DNA of 64,000 nucleotides from Poriferisodalis sp965262965 (GTDB lineage: Bacteria; Actinomycetota; Acidimicrobiia; Acidimicrobiales; Poriferisodalaceae), in the NCBI RefSeq assembly GCF_965262965.1, contig NZ_OZ253573.1, positions 2,108,001 to 2,172,000 of the forward strand. The letters are read 5' to 3'. This document shows positions 22,491-30,677 of the stretch, in pieces. How positions within the stretch are numbered: the first letter of the stretch is position 1; every line of letters begins with the position of its first letter. Both the position numbers and the translations under genes were made by a program. The notes below the pieces were generated by a model. The model was not told where the DNA came from. It did not search any database and saw nothing but the letters and a program-made list of their open reading frames with translations.

Positions 22491-23336
22491 TCAACCGACG
22501 GGGGCGAGCTCGGCAGCTCCGAAGGCCACGCTGAAGCGAACGCACCAGATCACCACGGTGCGATACCGGTCCAGGTCGGTACCGGCAGGCACCTCATAGT
22601 TCTGCGCGCCGATGTTGCCCTTCATGTCGCCGAGGTCGATGAAGTCCGAAGCCAGATCGCCGACCGAGTCGTTGGGCCTCGCGGCCGAGAGGTACACGTT
22701 CAGGTCGGGTCCGTTGTCGGTCGCAAAGTCGTCGTCGAAACGCAGAAACGTCTGGGTGCCGTCAGTCAGCACCGCAGCGGTGCCCGAAGACGGATGCGAC
22801 CGCGAAATGAAGCTGCCCACCGCGGCGACCCGCACGGTGCCCTCAGCCATCTGCTCGGCGGCCGCCTCGGTCTGGGCCCGCTCTTGGGAACGCTCGCCCG
22901 CTGCCTGCGCGACCTCCTCGTCGGTCATCATCTGCTCTTCGGCAGCCGCGATCTGGGCGATGGCTTCCTGCATCGGGTCCAGATGCCCGTACATCTCGCC
23001 CATCGCCTCGTCTGAGCCGTCCGCCATTGCTTCTTCGCGCATGCGGTCCGCTTCGGCTTCGAGCTCTGAGCGCTGCTCGGCGAGCGCAGCCCGTCCTTCC
23101 GAACCACCGCCGGCCACTGCCGCGCTGATGAGCTCGTCGATGTCGGTCTCGCCGAGATCCACGGCGAACTCGGGGGCCTCCTCGTCCACCACCTCGTCTA
23201 CGAAGATCAGGTGGAAGCCAAACACGAAGAAGGCCAGGTAGAAGGCCAGCGCGGCTAACACCGCAGTGCCGGCAGCAGCAGTCCAGCGGCCGCCTGTGGT
23301 CCGGGGGATCAGCAACCTGTTCAGCAATTGCTTCAT
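22491..23336 (-). CDS. Membrane-anchored DM13-domain protein
   Basis: A 281-residue protein with one membrane segment at about residues 20-46, then a Glu/Ala-rich coiled region (about 60-155) and a C-terminal DM13 domain (about 165-275) recognised by SHPSSGTAAVL, FDDDFATDNGPDLNVYLS, DLGDMKGNIGAQNYEVP and YRTVVIWCVRFSVAFGAAEL. The single Cys in IWC is the conserved DM13 residue thought to act in redox. Faces outside the cell. The DsbB gene lies upstream in the same direction (80 bases), consistent with a redox theme. Confidence 0.82.
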   Translation of the reverse strand: MKQLLNRLLIPRTTGGRWTAAAGTAVLAALAFYLAFFVFGFHLIFVDEVVDEEAPEFAVDLGETDIDELISAAVAGGGSEGRAALAEQRSELEAEADRMREEAMADGSDEAMGEMYGHLDPMQEAIAQIAAAEEQMMTDEEVAQAAGERSQERAQTEAAAEQMAEGTVRVAAVGSFISRSHPSSGTAAVLTDGTQTFLRFDDDFATDNGPDLNVYLSAARPNDSVGDLASDFIDLGDMKGNIGAQNYEVPAGTDLDRYRTVVIWCVRFSVAFGAAELAPVG

Positions 23337-23416
23337 CGCTCGGTCGCTCTCCTGTTAGTCATGGCCTCAACCGTAGGAGCCAAGTGCACTGGTGCATGGT
23401 CACCAGCGGCGCAGGG

Positions 23417-23923
23417 TCAGGAGCGGCGACGCGAGAGGTTCAACAGCACCCCAACCAGGATGAACACGCTGCCGGCCATATACGGGATCGACACGAAGCC
23501 GAACTCCCATGCGTACCGCACTGTGCACGGACTGGTGAGGCTGCACGTCGTGGCGCCTTCGAGACCTGGGAAGTGCTGCAGCAAGTAGTGCCAAGTCGAC
23601 ATTGCGGCGCCGACCACGCACATCGGCAGCCCGTAGCGGTACACCCCCCGATCGCGGACGAGCTGGCCGATCACCAGCACGAGCGCCAGCGGGTACATGG
23701 CGATGCGCTGGAACCAGCACCAGCGGCACGGCTCGAGGTGCGCGATCTCCGACAGGTACAACGAGCCAAGCGTGGCTCCCACTGCCAACGCCGCAGCGAT
23801 TCCCGTAACGGTGCGAGCACTCAGCTGCCGACCGCGTGCGCGGCGGAACAGCACCACAACGGTCGCCGCATTGCAGGCAAGCGCTGCCACGGCGAACAGC
23901 CGGAGCATCTGTTCGAGCGACAC
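23417..23923 (-). CDS. dsbB: Disulfide bond formation protein B
   Basis: A 168-residue four-helix membrane protein. Cys66-Arg-Trp-Cys69 (EPCRWCWFQR) is the quinone-linked pair and Cys127/Cys133 (CSLTSPC) the periplasmic-side pair; all four DsbB/BdbC cysteines are present. It would reoxidise an extracytoplasmic thiol oxidase. Directly upstream of the DM13 gene. Start ATG 23923; an extended frame exists upstream but lacks conservation. Confidence 0.9.
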   Translation of the reverse strand: MSLEQMLRLFAVAALACNAATVVVLFRRARGRQLSARTVTGIAAALAVGATLGSLYLSEIAHLEPCRWCWFQRIAMYPLALVLVIGQLVRDRGVYRYGLPMCVVGAAMSTWHYLLQHFPGLEGATTCSLTSPCTVRYAWEFGFVSIPYMAGSVFILVGVLLNLSRRRS

Positions 23924-23977
23924 TGTTGATCAGCGTGCCATACACGATTGCAGGGCACCATTCGCATTATCTGATCG

Positions 23978-25531
23978 TTAGCTGTGCGAGCGGTCCGATC
24001 GGCCGATGGGGATCCAGAGCGACGCGAATGCAGCAATCGCGAAGACCAGGAAGAACACCAGCACATGCTGGTAGTAGACGAGCGCGCCCTCGCCGGAGTC
24101 CTGCTTCAGCAGCGCGAACAAGCCAGCAATGCCGATCGCCGAGGCCGCGTACCGCAGCGTGTTGAACAGACCGCTGACCTCGCCGAAGTACGACTCGTCC
24201 ACCCAGGCCAGCGCCACGCTGTTGAGCAGCGGCACACACATGCCCCAGCCCAACCCAAATAGGGCGATCGTCGGTGCCATCTCGCGGAGATAATCCGCCT
24301 CGGTGCCCAGCCGCACCACCTGCCATCCGATGGCCAGGATCTGTATGGCCGCACCGGTGCGGCACAGGGTGATCGCGCTCCATCGTTCGCCCAGCCGGCT
24401 GAAGAACACGGTGGACGCGCCCGCCACGATGGGCCCGACCGTGACGCCGAGTCCGACTTGGTTCTCGGAGTACTGCCAGAAGTTGAACATGAACAGCGGC
24501 CAGATCAGCCAGATCGCCTGCGACGACACGCCCACCAGGAAGTTGGCCAACTGCGTCACCCACACGCCCCGTCGGCGCAGCAACTGCAGGTTGAGCAGCG
24601 GCTCGGGATGGCGCAGCGAACTGGTGACAAACCAGGCGAACGCGCCCACACCAACGGCCGCTACGGCGAGTGTGACCGGCGACGTCCAGCCCCAGACCCG
24701 GCTGCCCTGCATGATTGCGGTGACCAACGCGGCGAGCCCCACCGTCCCTGCTGCCGCTCCGGTGACGTCGAGCCGATGAGAAATCTCGGGCGTCGGCAAT
24801 TCGGTGAGGACCCGCCACGCCACCACGAACATCAGCGCGGCGACGGGAGCGCTCACGAAGTACAGAACCCGCCAGCCGGCTGCCCCCAACACGACCGCGG
24901 CCACCCCCGGGGCAATGCCGGCAGCCAGGGGACCGGCAGCGGACCACAGACCGACTGCGGTAGTGCGCCGCGACGCAGGAAAGAGCGGCAGCACCAAGCT
25001 GAGCGAGGCCGGCAGGATCGCAGCGCCGCCGACGGCTTGCAGTACCCGGGCCAGATTCAGCGTCCACACGGTGGGTGCCAGCGCCGAGGCGACCGCGGAC
25101 AGTGCGAACAGCGCAAGGCCCGTCAGGAACATCCGCTTGCGCCCGGTACGGTCAGCCAAGCGGCCTGCCAGCGGCAAGAACGCGGCCGTGCCGACCATGA
25201 AGCCAGCGATGCCCCACCCCACATCGGCCGCGGTGGCACCGACGTAGCTCTCCTGGATCGCATCCAGCGCGATGTTTGTCGCAGTGCTGTTGAAGCCGAC
25301 GAGCACCGTGCCCAGCGACGCCACGGTGAGCGCCCGCCAAGCCCGTCCCGACACCGCTTCGCGGGCTCGGGGACGACGCGGCGGACCCTGTCCATCCGCA
25401 GCGGGTGCCGGCTGCGGCTGAGCGCCATCAACGCGCTGAATGGCCGGCGTCGCCATCGGCGCTGCAGGCATCCGCGGCACCCTCGGCACCCGCGACAAAT
25501 CAACCCGCCCGGGGTCGATCTGGCTGCGCAT
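23978..25531 (-). CDS. MFS exporter, DHA2 type (14 membrane segments)
   Basis: A 517-residue transporter with a Pro/Arg-rich cytoplasmic tail of about 65 residues, then 14 predicted membrane helices beginning ALTVASLGTVLVGFN. Motif A GRLADRTGRKRMF lies after helix 2 and motif C-like GPLAAGIAPGVAA in helix 5. Typical of proton-driven drug/compound exporters. A downstream start inside the tail is possible. It stands alone; no regulator gene is adjacent. Confidence 0.87.
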   Translation of the reverse strand: MRSQIDPGRVDLSRVPRVPRMPAAPMATPAIQRVDGAQPQPAPAADGQGPPRRPRAREAVSGRAWRALTVASLGTVLVGFNSTATNIALDAIQESYVGATAADVGWGIAGFMVGTAAFLPLAGRLADRTGRKRMFLTGLALFALSAVASALAPTVWTLNLARVLQAVGGAAILPASLSLVLPLFPASRRTTAVGLWSAAGPLAAGIAPGVAAVVLGAAGWRVLYFVSAPVAALMFVVAWRVLTELPTPEISHRLDVTGAAAGTVGLAALVTAIMQGSRVWGWTSPVTLAVAAVGVGAFAWFVTSSLRHPEPLLNLQLLRRRGVWVTQLANFLVGVSSQAIWLIWPLFMFNFWQYSENQVGLGVTVGPIVAGASTVFFSRLGERWSAITLCRTGAAIQILAIGWQVVRLGTEADYLREMAPTIALFGLGWGMCVPLLNSVALAWVDESYFGEVSGLFNTLRYAASAIGIAGLFALLKQDSGEGALVYYQHVLVFFLVFAIAAFASLWIPIGRSDRSHS

Positions 25532-25639
25532 CCGCTCAATCGTACGGCCCGCTCACCACCGGCCAGCCAAAAAACAAATCGGCCTTAGGAAACCACTCAA
25601 ACGGCCACGCTGAGCCCGAGCGCCTGGCGGGCGAGTCAG

Positions 25640-26470
25640 CTACCGGCCGTGGAACACCGGCTCACGCTTGTCCACGAAGGCCTGGGCCGCTTCCTTGTGA
25701 TCGTCGGTCTGCCCGCAGTGAATATGGTGCGCCGCTTCCATGTCCAAGCACTCGCCCATGTCGCCGCTGACGGCCCGGTTCAGGTTTTCCTTCATGTACC
25801 GGAAGGCCACCGTCGGCCCGTTCGCAAGCCGGCGAGCGACCGCACCCACCTCGTCCATCAGGCTCTCAGCACCGAACACGCCGTTCACCAAACCCAGCGA
25901 AACCGCTTGGTCCATATCGACGCGATCGGACAGGTAGTACAGCTCGCGGGCCTTGGCCGAGCCGACAAGGCGCGACATGAACCACGTGCCGCCGTAGTCG
26001 CCGCTGAAGCCGACACGGGCGAACGCCGTGGTCATCACGGCGTTGGGTGTGGCGTAGCGCAGGTCGCACGCCAGCGCGATCGACAGCCCTGCCCCCGCTG
26101 CGGCGCCGGGCAGCGCAGCAATGGTCGGCTTGGGCATCTCGTAGAGCTTCCCGGAGGTGTCACGCTGGCTGCGGCGCTGCCGATGCACACGCGCGTCGTA
26201 CTGCAGCGGGCTGCCGCCGCCCTCGCCACCGGCTGCGGCCATGCCCTTCACGTCGCCGCCGGCGCAGAACGCGCCGCCGGCCCCAGTCAGCACCAGCGCA
26301 CCCACATCGCTCGCTATCTCAGCGTCGGCAATGGCGGCCACGAGACCGTCCATCATGGGCGTGGACATTGCATTGCGGCGTTCGGGCCGGTTGAGCGTGA
26401 TAGTCATCACGCCGTCGGCCACCTCGACCGCGAGGTCCTCGGTTCCGGTGTCAAAGACTCGATCTGGCAT
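25640..26470 (-). CDS. Enoyl-CoA hydratase/isomerase family protein
   Basis: A 276-residue crotonase-fold protein from ATG 26470 (AAGGGAGTG site 6 bases upstream; GTG 26479 is an alternative). TITLNRPERRNAMS opens the fold; AFCAGGDVKGM and AALPGAAAGAGLSIALACDLRYA carry the oxyanion-hole segments. At the second position the usual acidic residue is within SGDYGGTWFM. Likely in fatty acid or other acyl-CoA breakdown. It follows the HtrA gene after 129 bases on the same strand. Confidence 0.85.
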   Translation of the reverse strand: MPDRVFDTGTEDLAVEVADGVMTITLNRPERRNAMSTPMMDGLVAAIADAEIASDVGALVLTGAGGAFCAGGDVKGMAAAGGEGGGSPLQYDARVHRQRRSQRDTSGKLYEMPKPTIAALPGAAAGAGLSIALACDLRYATPNAVMTTAFARVGFSGDYGGTWFMSRLVGSAKARELYYLSDRVDMDQAVSLGLVNGVFGAESLMDEVGAVARRLANGPTVAFRYMKENLNRAVSGDMGECLDMEAAHHIHCGQTDDHKEAAQAFVDKREPVFHGR

Positions 26471-26599
26471 CGTGAGCACTCCCTTTGTTGTGTGTGGCTC
26501 GATGGTCCCACGCCAGCCACGACGGCTCGACAGGGCGACCCGACCAAGAAGTATCGCGAACCGGAGCTGCAGGCGCGCCGCTCGCTGCCCCTCAGGATC

Positions 26600-28258
26600 C
26601 TAGGACGCTTCGGTGTCGAACGACCCCAGCTCCACCTCGATCGTCTGCCGGCTGCCGTCAGTGCCGACGACCACCATCTCGGCGCTGTCACCGGGCACCA
26701 GCGCCAGGATCTCGTTCACAAGATCGAGGCTGCTCGTGATCTCGGTGCCGTTGAACTCCACGATGATCTCGCCGCGCCCGATGCCGGCGAGGTCGGCAGC
26801 CTCGCCCTCGTCGACGCCGACCACGAGCGCACCCTGCGTGATGCCGGCGGGCACCTCGATGTCGGCGAGCTCGTCGGCCGGATCGGGCCCCGGCTCGACG
26901 CTCTCAGGTCCAGAGTCGCCCAAGCCCTCGATGGGATCGTCGGTGACGGGGTCGTCGGAGTTGTCGGCGAGGAAGTCCTCGACGGAGATGATCCGAACGC
27001 CGAGGTACGCCTTGGCCTTGACGACGCCTTCGAGGAGCAGGTCGATGATCGGGCGGGCGTGGTCGATCGAGATGGCGAACCCGATGCCCTCGACACGTCC
27101 GCCGGCGATCGCAGTATTGACCCCGATGACCTCTCCGGCGGCATTCACCAGCGGACCCCCAGAGTTGCCCAGATTGATGGCTGCATCTGTTTGGATGAGG
27201 CGTACTAGCCGAGTGTCGTCTTCGAGCTCGATGGAGCGTTCGAGCCCCGAAACGATGCCCCTCGTGACCGTCGGCTCGCCGATGATGCCGATGGCGTTCC
27301 CGATCGCGATTACCTCATCGCCGACTTCGACGCCGTCGCTGGAGCCGAGCTTGACCGTGGGCAGGCCGTCGGCCTCGACCTGGAGCACCGCAAGATCGCG
27401 CGTCGGATCGACGGCGATGACCTCGGCGGTCATCTGCGCACCGCCGAAGAAGCGCACCTCGATGGTCTCGGCGTCAGCAACCACGTGCGCGTTGGTGACG
27501 ATGCGTCCCTGCGGTGTCACGACGAAGCCCGAACCGCCTCCCTCGCCGTCGGCGGTCGTGATGCGCACGATGACGACAGCTTCTTGCACCGCTTCGAGCA
27601 CGGCCTTCACGTTGATCTGCTGCAGGCGATTGCCCAGCGGCGCGCCGGGTTCGCCCGACTCGCCGCGGAGCAGTCGATCCCAGTAGGCGAAGTCGGCCTC
27701 GGTAAGTACCGGCGGGGTGCCGACGACATCGTCAGCAGCAAGGGGTGCTTCGTCGGCTGCGGCGAGCAGTCGTGCGAGCTCTGACCTGAGCAGCTCGTCG
27801 CTTATCGTCCCGTCCAGGATCGGCCGCGATTGTGCATCGGGCGAACCAGCGTCGGCGATCTCAGCATCGCCCCCCGTCGCCTGGTCTCCCAATTCGGCTT
27901 GTTCGACACCGGACGCAGCGACCTCCACCGCAGTTGACGGTGAGGTGCCGATGGGCGCCGACGTAGCCGAGACAGCGCTTGGCGACGCGGTGACCGACTC
28001 TGACGTGCCGTTGCCGTCGTCGCCGCTCAGGGCCACCAGCAGAATGACGCCCGTCACCACAGCACCGACGATCGCCCCGACCGCGCTCGCAATGGCAGTC
28101 AGCAGGCATCCCGGACGGGCCAGCGGCTCGCGGGCGATCTTCGCCGGCGACTCGTCAACCATCCCAGTCGCCAGATCCGGCGCTTGGGTTGGAGCCGTCG
28201 GTTCGTCGTCCCCTTCCGGCTCGGCAGGGGTGCTCGGGTTGGGATCGGTGGCGGCCAT
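26600..28258 (-). CDS. Membrane-anchored HtrA/DegP-type serine protease with PDZ domain
   Basis: A 552-residue protein: acidic cytoplasmic tail, membrane segment about 51-77, long Ser/Ala-rich linker, trypsin-like domain about 220-425 with His258 (TNAHVV), Asp288 (DPTRDLAVL) and Ser366 (GNSGGPL), and a C-terminal PDZ domain about 440-540. It degrades or senses damaged exported proteins. ATG 28258 shares one base with the stop of the upstream phosphotransferase gene (TGATG), so they are co-translated. An Asp/Pro-rich insert (about 425-465) precedes PDZ. Confidence 0.9.
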   Translation of the reverse strand: MAATDPNPSTPAEPEGDDEPTAPTQAPDLATGMVDESPAKIAREPLARPGCLLTAIASAVGAIVGAVVTGVILLVALSGDDGNGTSESVTASPSAVSATSAPIGTSPSTAVEVAASGVEQAELGDQATGGDAEIADAGSPDAQSRPILDGTISDELLRSELARLLAAADEAPLAADDVVGTPPVLTEADFAYWDRLLRGESGEPGAPLGNRLQQINVKAVLEAVQEAVVIVRITTADGEGGGSGFVVTPQGRIVTNAHVVADAETIEVRFFGGAQMTAEVIAVDPTRDLAVLQVEADGLPTVKLGSSDGVEVGDEVIAIGNAIGIIGEPTVTRGIVSGLERSIELEDDTRLVRLIQTDAAINLGNSGGPLVNAAGEVIGVNTAIAGGRVEGIGFAISIDHARPIIDLLLEGVVKAKAYLGVRIISVEDFLADNSDDPVTDDPIEGLGDSGPESVEPGPDPADELADIEVPAGITQGALVVGVDEGEAADLAGIGRGEIIVEFNGTEITSSLDLVNEILALVPGDSAEMVVVGTDGSRQTIEVELGSFDTEAS

Positions 28259-29331
28259 CAGCGGATGGCGAGGCGTTCGGCGGCGCTTGCCGACAGGAAG
28301 TCGACCGAGTCGCGGAACACACTCGTGTCGGTCTCCTGCGCGTCAGCCATGGCGCCGTGCAGATACCGGTTCAGCACACCTTCGGATATAGCAGCCAATC
28401 GCCAGTATGAGAACGCGCGGTAGTACTCGACGCCGGACACATCGCGGCCCGATGCATCGCAGTACCAGTCGAGCATCTGGGTGCGCGAAGCGAAACCGCC
28501 GGCTTGGGTCGGCGCGGAGGAGCCCGCAGACGGCTCGTCGGGCGACACCCAGTTGTTCATGAGGAAGCCCACATCTGCGAGCGGGTCGCCGAGGGTGCAC
28601 AGCTCCCAGTCGAGCACGGCGACGATCCCCCAGTGCCCATTCGGACGGGCACCAGTCGGACGGGCACCAGTCAGCATGTTCCCCAACCGGTAGTCGCCGT
28701 GAACGATCGCGGCCCCGATCTGGTCGGGCTTGCGGGCCGCCAGAACGGCTGCGACCTCGTCCATGATCGGGAGCTCTCGCGTCTTGGACTGCTCCCATTG
28801 GCGGGTCCAGCGCCGCAGCTGGCGCCCCAGATAGTCCTCGCGCCGACCGAGGTCGCCCAAGCCGACATCGTCAGGCTCGATGGCGTGCAGTTCGGCCAGC
28901 ACATCGGCCACGCGGCGGCTGAGCGGCATGCGCTCGGCGTCGGGCACCAGCGCGGACTCGTCCGCCGAGTGCAGCACTGCGCCTTCCTCGTAGCTCATGA
29001 CATAGAACGGCGCATCGTTGACTTCGGGGTCTTCGCAGAGTGCGATCGTGGCCGGCACGGGAACATCGGTGAGCCCGACGCCGGAGATGATCTTGTGCTC
29101 GCGGCCCATGTCGTGCGCAGTGGCAAGCACATGACCCAGCGGCGGCCGCCGCAGTACCACCGAGTTGCCGTCGGCGCAGTGCACCCGGTAGGTCAGGTTG
29201 GAACGGCCGCCCGCAATCAGCTCGAACCGCAAGGGCGCAGCGGCCTGCGGGACATTCTGCGCGAACCATGCGCTGACGGAGACTGCGTTGATGCCCGCCG
29301 GCACCTCGACGGTCTCTGTGTCCGCTGACAC
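28258..29331 (-). CDS. APH-fold phosphotransferase family protein
   Basis: A 357-residue kinase-fold protein. AGGRSNLTYRV (about 40-50) is the ATP loop, HGDYRLGN (211-218) the catalytic loop and DWELCTLGDP (241-250) the metal site, as in the actinobacterial phosphotransferases often linked with acyl-CoA dehydrogenase genes. Not expected to be an antibiotic kinase. A small repeat TGARPTGARP (221-230) interrupts the region after the catalytic loop. It lies 12 bases after the hydroxyacyl-CoA dehydrogenase gene and overlaps the HtrA start. Confidence 0.85.
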   Translation of the reverse strand: MSADTETVEVPAGINAVSVSAWFAQNVPQAAAPLRFELIAGGRSNLTYRVHCADGNSVVLRRPPLGHVLATAHDMGREHKIISGVGLTDVPVPATIALCEDPEVNDAPFYVMSYEEGAVLHSADESALVPDAERMPLSRRVADVLAELHAIEPDDVGLGDLGRREDYLGRQLRRWTRQWEQSKTRELPIMDEVAAVLAARKPDQIGAAIVHGDYRLGNMLTGARPTGARPNGHWGIVAVLDWELCTLGDPLADVGFLMNNWVSPDEPSAGSSAPTQAGGFASRTQMLDWYCDASGRDVSGVEYYRAFSYWRLAAISEGVLNRYLHGAMADAQETDTSVFRDSVDFLSASAAERLAIR

Positions 29332-29343
29332 GCCGGCGAACCG

Positions 29344-30198
29344 CTAGCTGCCGTAGGTGTAGAAGCCCCGGCCGGTCTTGCGACCCAGCAGCCCGGCGTC
29401 GCACATGCGGCTGAGCATCGGAGGCGGTGCATAGAGCTGCTCGCGGAATTCCTCGTACAGCGACTCGGCCACGGCCATGGTGGTGTCGAGCCCGATGAGG
29501 TCGCACAGCGCGAGCGGGCCCATCGGGTGGTTGCAGCCCAGCACCATGCCGGCATCGATGTCCTCGGTGGACGCGAAGCCTGACTCCAACATTCGCACCC
29601 CAGACAGGATGTACGGGATCAGCAGGGCGTTGACCACGAAGCCGGCCCGGTCCCCGCTGTTCACCACCCGCTTGCCCAGCCGATCCGTTGCGAACGCCCG
29701 GCACTTCGCGGCAGTTTCCTCACCTGTCAGCAGCGACGAGATCACCTCGACGAGGCCCATGACAGGCACGGGGTTGAAGAAATGCATGCCGATGACTTGC
29801 TGCGGCCGGTCGGTGGCCATGGCCAGCTTCATGATCGGGATGGCTGACGTGTTCGACGCCATCACCGCGTTCGGGTCCACCACCACTTTCGACAGATGCT
29901 CGAAGACGTCGAGCTTGGCGGCCTCGGACTCGATGATCGCCTCAATGACGAACTCACGGTCGGCCATGTCGCCGAGGTCCTCAGAGAACGACATGGCGCC
30001 GAGCGCGGCCTCGCGCCCGGCCTCGTCCAGCTTCCCTGCATTGACGGCACGGTTCAAGCTGCGCTCGATGCGAGCCATGCCGGCCGCCAGCGCCTCGTCG
30101 TTGACTTCGACGACCTTGACGTCGCAACCGCTGCGAGCAGCCACCTCGGCGATGCCGGACCCCATCAGGCCGCAGCCCACCACCCCAATTTTCTCCAT
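29344..30198 (-). CDS. 3-hydroxybutyryl-CoA dehydrogenase
   Basis: A 284-residue NAD-dependent enzyme. GCGLMGSGIA (8-17) is the dinucleotide fold; SNTSAIPI and HFFNPVPVM contain the catalytic Ser and His; NHPMGPLALCDLIGLD lies in the C-terminal dimer domain. It oxidises 3-hydroxyacyl-CoA in beta-oxidation or butyrate-type pathways. ATG 30198 is preferred over TTG 30213. It is flanked by the B12-binding gene upstream and the phosphotransferase downstream in one run. Confidence 0.9.
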   Translation of the reverse strand: MEKIGVVGCGLMGSGIAEVAARSGCDVKVVEVNDEALAAGMARIERSLNRAVNAGKLDEAGREAALGAMSFSEDLGDMADREFVIEAIIESEAAKLDVFEHLSKVVVDPNAVMASNTSAIPIMKLAMATDRPQQVIGMHFFNPVPVMGLVEVISSLLTGEETAAKCRAFATDRLGKRVVNSGDRAGFVVNALLIPYILSGVRMLESGFASTEDIDAGMVLGCNHPMGPLALCDLIGLDTTMAVAESLYEEFREQLYAPPPMLSRMCDAGLLGRKTGRGFYTYGS

Positions 30199-30251
30199 AG
30201 GCACGCCGGGCAATCTACCGGCCTGCCCTAATTCGCGGAGACCCGCGGCTG

Positions 30252-30668
30252 CTACTGGCTGCGAGCGGCGCGGGAGCGGTCGATTGCGTCGCGCACTGCG
30301 GCGACCACTTCCGCCGAGGAAGCGCCTGGAGTCAGCACCGCCGCCACACCGGCTTGCTGCATGGATTCGAGGTCGCCGTCGGGCACGATGCCGCCCAGGA
30401 TCACCGGTATGTCAGCGCCAGCTTCGGCGAGGCCCGCAGTGACGAGCGGCACGAGCACCTCGTGGGCCCCCGACAGCATCGAGACGCCGATGGCGTCTAC
30501 ATCCTCATCGATCGCGGCCGCCACCACGCTCTGCGGTGTCTGGAACAGGCCCGTGTAGATGACCTCGAATCCGGCATCGCGCAACATGCGCGCTACGACC
30601 TTCACACCGCGGTCGTGCCCGTCGAGCCCGATCTTGGTGACCAGCACCCTGTCGGCAGGCTGGGACAT
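30252..30668 (-). CDS. Stand-alone cobalamin-binding subunit of an acyl-CoA mutase
   Basis: A 138-residue B12-binding domain. DGHDRG (16-21) supplies the DxHxxG motif that ligates cobalamin; GVSMLSGAHE and ILGGIVPDGD are the other family segments. It matches the C-terminal part of methylmalonyl-CoA mutase, here as a separate chain; the large subunit is not in the window. Follows the cyclase-ATPase gene by 9 bases. Confidence 0.88.
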   Translation of the reverse strand: MSQPADRVLVTKIGLDGHDRGVKVVARMLRDAGFEVIYTGLFQTPQSVVAAAIDEDVDAIGVSMLSGAHEVLVPLVTAGLAEAGADIPVILGGIVPDGDLESMQQAGVAAVLTPGASSAEVVAAVRDAIDRSRAARSQ

Positions 30669-30677
30669 GCGGCGACC

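Noticed and set aside
28258..29331. Antibiotic-modifying aminoglycoside phosphotransferase
   Set aside because: Motifs fit the actinobacterial APH-fold family linked to acyl-CoA metabolism genes, not resistance enzymes, and it sits in such a run.
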